DNA of 64,000 bases, from positions 1 through 64,000 of the forward strand of contig DHHQ01000001.1 of NCBI GenBank assembly GCA_002403375.1. The letters are read 5' to 3'. The notes under the pieces were generated by a model. The model was not told the DNA's origin. It ran no database searches and saw nothing but the letters and a program-made list of their open reading frames with translations. Positions 60,853 to 64,000 of this stretch are shown piece by piece (positions within the stretch are counted from its first letter, which is position 1; every line of letters starts with the position of its first letter). The translations under genes and the position numbers were made by a program. This DNA comes from Thiobacillus denitrificans. Its GTDB lineage: Bacteria > Pseudomonadota > Gammaproteobacteria > Burkholderiales > Thiobacillaceae.

Positions 60853-60898
60853 ATTCGTAATGCGAAGGTCGTCAGTTCGATTCCGATCGCCGGCACCA
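60853..60898 (+). repeat. attR direct repeat (displaced tRNA-Thr 3' end)
   Basis: Identical over 46 bp to 51620-51665 and without a tRNA 5' half, so it is not a second tRNA gene. It is the original chromosomal 3' end, still followed by the tRNA terminator at 60906-60939. Confidence 0.93.
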
Positions 60899-60905
60899 GT
60901 TGTAG

Positions 60906-60939
60906 CAAGAACGCCGCTCATCGAGCGGCGTTCTTGTTT
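60906..60939. terminator. Intrinsic terminator right of the element
   Basis: CAAGAACGCCGCTC-ATC-GAGCGGCGTTCTTG, a 14-bp stem followed by TTT on the plus strand. It was probably the terminator of the tRNA-Thr gene before integration and may also serve the convergent universal-stress gene. Confidence 0.8.
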
Positions 60940-60965
60940 GTGCGCGCAGGGCTGACGGGTAAGCG

Positions 60966-61862
60966 CTAGCGGCCCGGCGAACCGATCAGCAGCACGTCGC
61001 ACGCCGCGGCGAGCGCGACGTCCTTGCTCACGCTTCCCAGCAGCCAGTCCTGGAAACCGCCGCCGTGACCGTGGCGGCCGAGGACGACCAGATCGGCTTG
61101 CTTCTCCTCGATGCACTGGCAGATCGCCGCGGGCGCGAATCCCGGCAACACCAGCCGCCCGATCGACGCGCCGCCCTCGAGCGGCGCCAGCAGCGCTTCG
61201 AAATGCCGCTCGGCATCGCTGCGCTGACGCGCGAGCCAGCCGGTGATGTCGACCTGGTCAGACTTCGCGCGGCGCAGGCGCTGCTCGACCTCGCTGCCGA
61301 GCACGTGCACGGCCTGCACCGGCGCGCTGCCGGCGAGCAGGCGCGCGTGCGCGACCACGTCGGCCGACACCGGGGAGAAATCGACCGCCGCCAGCACCTG
61401 GCGATAGGGGTCGTCCGCGCCGTGGCGGACGATGAGGACCGGGCAGTTGGCGACGCGCATGAGGCGCGAAGCGGTCGACCCGAGGAACAGGTCCATCAGC
61501 GTGTTCTCGCCGCGCGCGCCGGCGACCACGAGGTCGGCGGCCACCTCCTGCGCGTAGGCGGCGATTTCGGTGTGCGCGCGGCCGAGGCGCGTGGCGGGGT
61601 GGACGGAAACCCCCGACTGCTTCGCCAGCGTGGTCGCGAGGGTGTCGAGCCGCCCCTGCTCCGCCTCCATCAGGGCCTCGTCGTGGACGCCGTATTCGTC
61701 CGGCGCGAACGTCATGCCGGGATAGAGATCGAGCGGGCGCACCACGTGCAGCAGGTGCAGCTCGGCCTGGTGCTGCCTGGCCAGCTGGACGGCGCGCCCG
61801 ACCGCCCGTTCGGAGAAGGTGGAGAAATCGGTGGCGGCGACGATACGGCGTAGGCTGGGCAT
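60966..61862 (-). CDS. Tandem universal stress protein (UspA family)
   Basis: A 298-residue protein starting at MPSLRRIVAATDFS (61862), with two UspA domains. The first (1-145) has the nucleotide-binding pattern DLVVAGARGENTLMDLFLGSTASRLM. The second (about 150-298) has LVVLGRHGHGGGFQDWLLGSVSKDV and ends CDVLLIGSPG. Both keep the G-x2-G-x9-G-S type loop for ATP. It is a cytoplasmic stress-response protein without a defined reaction. It lies just outside the satellite. Confidence 0.9.
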   Translation of the reverse strand: MPSLRRIVAATDFSTFSERAVGRAVQLARQHQAELHLLHVVRPLDLYPGMTFAPDEYGVHDEALMEAEQGRLDTLATTLAKQSGVSVHPATRLGRAHTEIAAYAQEVAADLVVAGARGENTLMDLFLGSTASRLMRVANCPVLIVRHGADDPYRQVLAAVDFSPVSADVVAHARLLAGSAPVQAVHVLGSEVEQRLRRAKSDQVDITGWLARQRSDAERHFEALLAPLEGGASIGRLVLPGFAPAAICQCIEEKQADLVVLGRHGHGGGFQDWLLGSVSKDVALAAACDVLLIGSPGR

Positions 61863-61981
61863 GACGGGTTCCGGAAAAGTTCGGTCGACCTTTCCATGAT
61901 ATGCCATCGCGCCGGAATCGGGTCCCGGCGCCTGCCTGACGCGTCACGCCGGCGAGCCGGCATCGCCGCCCGCGTGTCGGA

Positions 61982-62003
61982 GACGGGGCCGAGCGGCCCC
62001 GTC
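61982..62003 (-). terminator. Hairpin after the thioredoxin-like gene
   Basis: GACGGGGCC-GAGC-GGCCCCGTC is a perfect 9-bp stem two bases beyond the stop of the gene ending at 62006. It has no T-run, so it is a weak terminator or 3' stabiliser. Confidence 0.45.
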
Positions 62004-62005
62004 GC

Positions 62006-62236
62006 TCAGAGCCAGCTCTCGATCTTCTTGCGGTCCGGCACGCCGCCGGCGTGCACCACCTTGCCGTCGATCACCACGCCCGGCGTCGACATGACGCCGT
62101 AGCCGAGGATCGCCGCCATGTCCTCGACCTTCTCCAGCCTGACCGCGACGCCGCGCGCCTGCGCGACTTCCTCGATCAGCTTCAGCGTGGTTTTGCAGTT
62201 GGCGCAGCCACTGCCCAATACCTTGATGTCCTTCAT
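62006..62236 (-). CDS. Small thioredoxin-fold redox protein
   Basis: A 76-residue protein with CxxC at C11-ANC14 (VLGSGCANCKTTLKL) and STPGVVIDGKVVHAGGVP, the pattern of the small "redox-active disulfide protein 2" family. It is the last gene of a unit after the permease and a CC-tailed protein. Proteins of this family often accompany ArsP/YraQ-type permeases and may deliver or reduce a thiol-bound substrate. The substrate is not known. Confidence 0.88.
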   Translation of the reverse strand: MKDIKVLGSGCANCKTTLKLIEEVAQARGVAVRLEKVEDMAAILGYGVMSTPGVVIDGKVVHAGGVPDRKKIESWL

Positions 62237-62249
62237 CGGATTCTCCTGT

Positions 62250-62561
62250 TCAGCAACACGATTTTCCGGAGGGTGTCGGCGTGCAGCAGGCGCCGCCTTC
62301 GCTCACCGTGATGGCGGCGAGCTTCGCGCCCGCACGCGGGAAATGCGCCGCGTAGGCCTCGTCGAAACTCGCGTCGAGCTTTTGCGCGGCCTCGTCGCGG
62401 ATGTGTCGGGCGATCTCGATCACCGTGTCGATCTGCTCGCGCGACACGCCGTAGCCCTTCAGTCGCTCGACCTGGCACAGGCCCTGTTTGGGATGGTTGG
62501 CCGCGATGTTGGCCGCGAGCGAAACCAGGGCGACGATGGATGGATGCAGTTCGGTACTCAT
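62250..62561 (-). CDS. Small AhpD-like helical protein with cysteine-rich tail
   Basis: A 103-residue protein starting at MSTELHPSIVALVSL (62561); the ATG overlaps the permease stop (ATGA). The helical body (QGLCQVERLKGYGVSREQID, EIARHIRDEAAQKLD) resembles small carboxymuconolactone-decarboxylase-like proteins. The C-terminus ends in a cysteine tail (GGACCTPTPSGKSCC), with two CC pairs suited to binding a soft metal or metalloid. It is probably an accessory of the neighbouring permease. Confidence 0.65.
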   Translation of the reverse strand: MSTELHPSIVALVSLAANIAANHPKQGLCQVERLKGYGVSREQIDTVIEIARHIRDEAAQKLDASFDEAYAAHFPRAGAKLAAITVSEGGACCTPTPSGKSCC

Positions 62562-63526
62562 AGGATGACAGGCCTCAAGGCGTTGAACAGGACGCCGACC
62601 AGCACGAAGGCGGCGGCGAGATAGGCGGCGAAGAGGCCGAGCAGCGGCCACTTGGCGACCTTGCGCAGGATCAGCATCTCCGGCAGCGACAGCGCGATCA
62701 CCGCCATCATGAAGGCCAACACGGTGCCGAGCGGCACGCCCTTGCCGAGCAGCGCCTCGGCCACCGGGATGACGCCGACCGCGTCGGAATACATCGGCAC
62801 GCCGGCCAGCACGGCGACGATCACCGACAGCACGCTGCCGTCGCCGGCGATCTTCGCGACGAAATCCGCCGGCACGTAGCCGTGGATCACCGCGCCGATG
62901 CCGACGCCGATCAGCACGTATTTCCAGATGCGGCCGACGATCTGCCGCACCTCGTTCCAGGCGTAGTCGTGGCGGGCGCGCAGGCTATTGTCGCGTTCGG
63001 TCTCGAGCGCCGCTTCGCCCATGCGGATCTTCCACACGTAGTCCTCGACCCAGCGCTCCAGCTTGAAGGCCTGCAGCACATAGCCGCCGACGAAGGCGAT
63101 GGTGAGACCGGTCGCGACGTAGACCAGCGTCATCTGCCAGCCGATCACGCCGGCGAGCACCACCACCGCGACCTGGTTGACCATCGGGCTCGCGATCAGG
63201 AACGACAGCGTCACGCCGAGCGGGATGCCGGCCTCGACGAAGCCGATGAAGAGCGGGATCGACGAGCACGAGCAGAACGGCGTCACCGCACCCAGCCCCA
63301 CCGCCATCAGGCGCGCGCCAGGGCCGGAGCGGCCGCGCATCATCGCCCGCACCCGCTCCGGGGTGAGCAGCGCGCGCAGCCAGCCCATCAGGTAGATCAC
63401 CGTGGTCAGCAGCACCAGGATCTTCGCCACGTCCATGACGAAGAAATGCAGCGCCGCGCCCAGCGGGGTGTCGGGCGCGAGGCCGCCGAGGTCGAAGACG
63501 AGCAGGCGGGCGAAGGCGTCGAACAT
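62558..63526 (-). CDS. ArsP/YraQ-type permease (DUF318)
   Basis: A 322-residue inner-membrane protein with about eight hydrophobic segments. It has the conserved TPFCSCSSIPLFIGFVEAG motif (C85, C87) and SFLIASPMVNQVAVVVLAG of the permease PF03773 family, and a second half with GVPMYSDAVGVIPVAEALL. Some members export organoarsenicals or other thiol-reactive compounds. The neighbouring thioredoxin-like and CC-tailed proteins support a soft-metal or thiol-compound substrate, but which one is unknown. Confidence 0.9.
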   Translation of the reverse strand: MFDAFARLLVFDLGGLAPDTPLGAALHFFVMDVAKILVLLTTVIYLMGWLRALLTPERVRAMMRGRSGPGARLMAVGLGAVTPFCSCSSIPLFIGFVEAGIPLGVTLSFLIASPMVNQVAVVVLAGVIGWQMTLVYVATGLTIAFVGGYVLQAFKLERWVEDYVWKIRMGEAALETERDNSLRARHDYAWNEVRQIVGRIWKYVLIGVGIGAVIHGYVPADFVAKIAGDGSVLSVIVAVLAGVPMYSDAVGVIPVAEALLGKGVPLGTVLAFMMAVIALSLPEMLILRKVAKWPLLGLFAAYLAAAFVLVGVLFNALRPVIL

Positions 63527-64000
63527 CTACTGCGCCTCGAACTCGACGAACGCGCGGTTCATGTTGGCGCGGTGCAGGTCGCCGTAGTTCTCGAGATGCC
63601 GGAATTGCGGCAGGTCGGCGTAGCGGTCGAGCGTTTCGTCCATCGGCTCCATTTCGCGCGCAGCGGCGCCCACCTTGTCGACGAGGAAGTCGTAGTAGTC
63701 GCCGGTCTCGCGCTGCGCCTGCGCGAGGTCGCACACCCGGCCGTGGCCGGGGACGATGCGCGCCGGCTTCAAGGCGGCGAGCGCCTTGAAGGCCTGCTGG
63801 CCGTTCTTCACGCTCGACCACGGCAGCACGCCGAGCAGGCGGTCGACGTAGACGAGGTCGCCCGAGAACACCACGCGCTGCTTCGGCAGCCACACCCGTG
63901 CGTCGCCGGGGAAATGCGCGTCGGTGTAGGCGAGTTCGAGCGTCTCGCCGCCGCGTTCGAGCGTGGCGGTCTCCCCCGCCAGCGTCTTCGGCGCGGGCAG
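63527..64000 (-). CDS. Metallo-beta-lactamase-fold hydrolase, 5' end outside window
   Basis: The frame is open to the right edge of the window; 157 residues of the C-terminal part are visible. It contains the MBL-fold segments YTDAHFPGDARVWLPKQRVVF, here split by a beta strand, then SGDLVYVDRLLGVLP and the metal-ligand motif KPARIVPGHGRVCD. The N-terminal HxHxDH motif must lie upstream. The stop (TAG) directly abuts the permease ATG, so the genes are probably co-transcribed. The substrate is unknown. Confidence 0.85.
   Translation of the reverse strand: MPAPKTLAGETATLERGGETLELAYTDAHFPGDARVWLPKQRVVFSGDLVYVDRLLGVLPWSSVKNGQQAFKALAALKPARIVPGHGRVCDLAQAQRETGDYYDFLVDKVGAAAREMEPMDETLDRYADLPQFRHLENYGDLHRANMNRAFVEFEAQ

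Larger units (their letters stand above)
51620..60898. mobile_element. Phage-satellite-like integrative element in tRNA-Thr
   Basis: About 9.3 kb bounded by a perfect 46-bp direct repeat of the tRNA-Thr 3' end, with a tyrosine integrase gene next to the right end. Every coding gene is on the minus strand. Order from the right: integrase, 206-aa protein, AlpA-like regulator, 54-aa membrane protein, Toprim protein, DUF3987 protein, intergenic repeats, gpNu1-like protein, 137-aa protein, HK97-type major capsid protein and several small proteins. I find no portal, large terminase, protease, tail or lysis gene. This fits a satellite that supplies its own capsid protein but relies on a helper phage, or a decayed prophage. 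Confidence 0.88.

Noticed and set aside
60853..60898. A second tRNA-Thr gene
   Set aside because: Only the 3' 46 bp are present; there is no acceptor 5' half or D-arm. It is the attR repeat left by integration.

Overview
The window is about 64 kb of GC-rich chromosome from a proteobacterium, most likely a betaproteobacterium. The genus is not determined. The TusA/DsrE2 sulfur-carrier pair, periplasmic metal-handling genes, many two-component proteins and a chromosomal gltX flanked by tRNA genes would suit an environmental chemolithotroph of the Thiobacillus/Nitrosomonadales type, but that is inference.

Region 1 (1-7970) is a stress and metal-handling region. It holds a four-gene bufferin-type operon (DUF2282 peptide precursor, DUF692 iron oxidase, DUF2063 partner, DoxX membrane protein; 4212 down to 1825). 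Next come a DsrE2-TusA sulfur-relay pair and a small TetR regulon. The regulon's operator GTGGACC-N4-GGTCCAC recurs in diverged form at three promoters. An ECF sigma factor with a zinc-finger anti-sigma factor closes the region. Region 2 (8006-12516) holds a methyltransferase, an RhlE-like helicase and a ClC channel.

Region 3 (12530-24372) is an eleven-gene, tightly overlapping type II secretion/type IV pilus-like operon (22650 down to 13252). It includes a lipoprotein secretin with a cohesin-like C-terminus and four pilin-like proteins. A NarX-like kinase gene lies upstream and a NarL-like regulator gene downstream. Region 4 (24492-31990) is a signalling block: a PilZ-like protein, a FixL/FixJ-type pair, a multi-PAS hybrid kinase, a small SAP/cysteine protein and a REC-GGDEF protein.

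Region 5 (46645 down to 32030) appears to be a single eight-gene operon for exported proteins. It encodes a 1756-residue beta-helix protein, three multicopper-oxidase-like paralogues (two lacking the type 1 copper cysteine), a lipoprotein, a subtilase, an SCO copper chaperone and a cytochrome c/substrate-binding fusion. Together they look like an extracytoplasmic copper-dependent redox system of unknown substrate. A double-receiver protein, a lytic transglycosylase and a kinase with a decayed ATPase domain follow.

Region 6 (49972-60898) begins with tRNA-Val(CAC), gltX and tRNA-Thr(CGT). A 9.3-kb element is integrated in the tRNA-Thr gene, bounded by a perfect 46-bp repeat of the tRNA 3' end. 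It carries an integrase, an AlpA-like regulator, a 54-residue membrane microprotein, Toprim and DUF3987 replication proteins, a gpNu1-like DNA-binding protein and an HK97-type major capsid protein. I see no portal, large terminase, protease or tail gene, so it looks like a phage satellite that encodes its own capsid. Region 7 (60966-64000) holds a universal stress protein, a permease with two thiol-protein partners and a partial metallo-beta-lactamase-fold protein.
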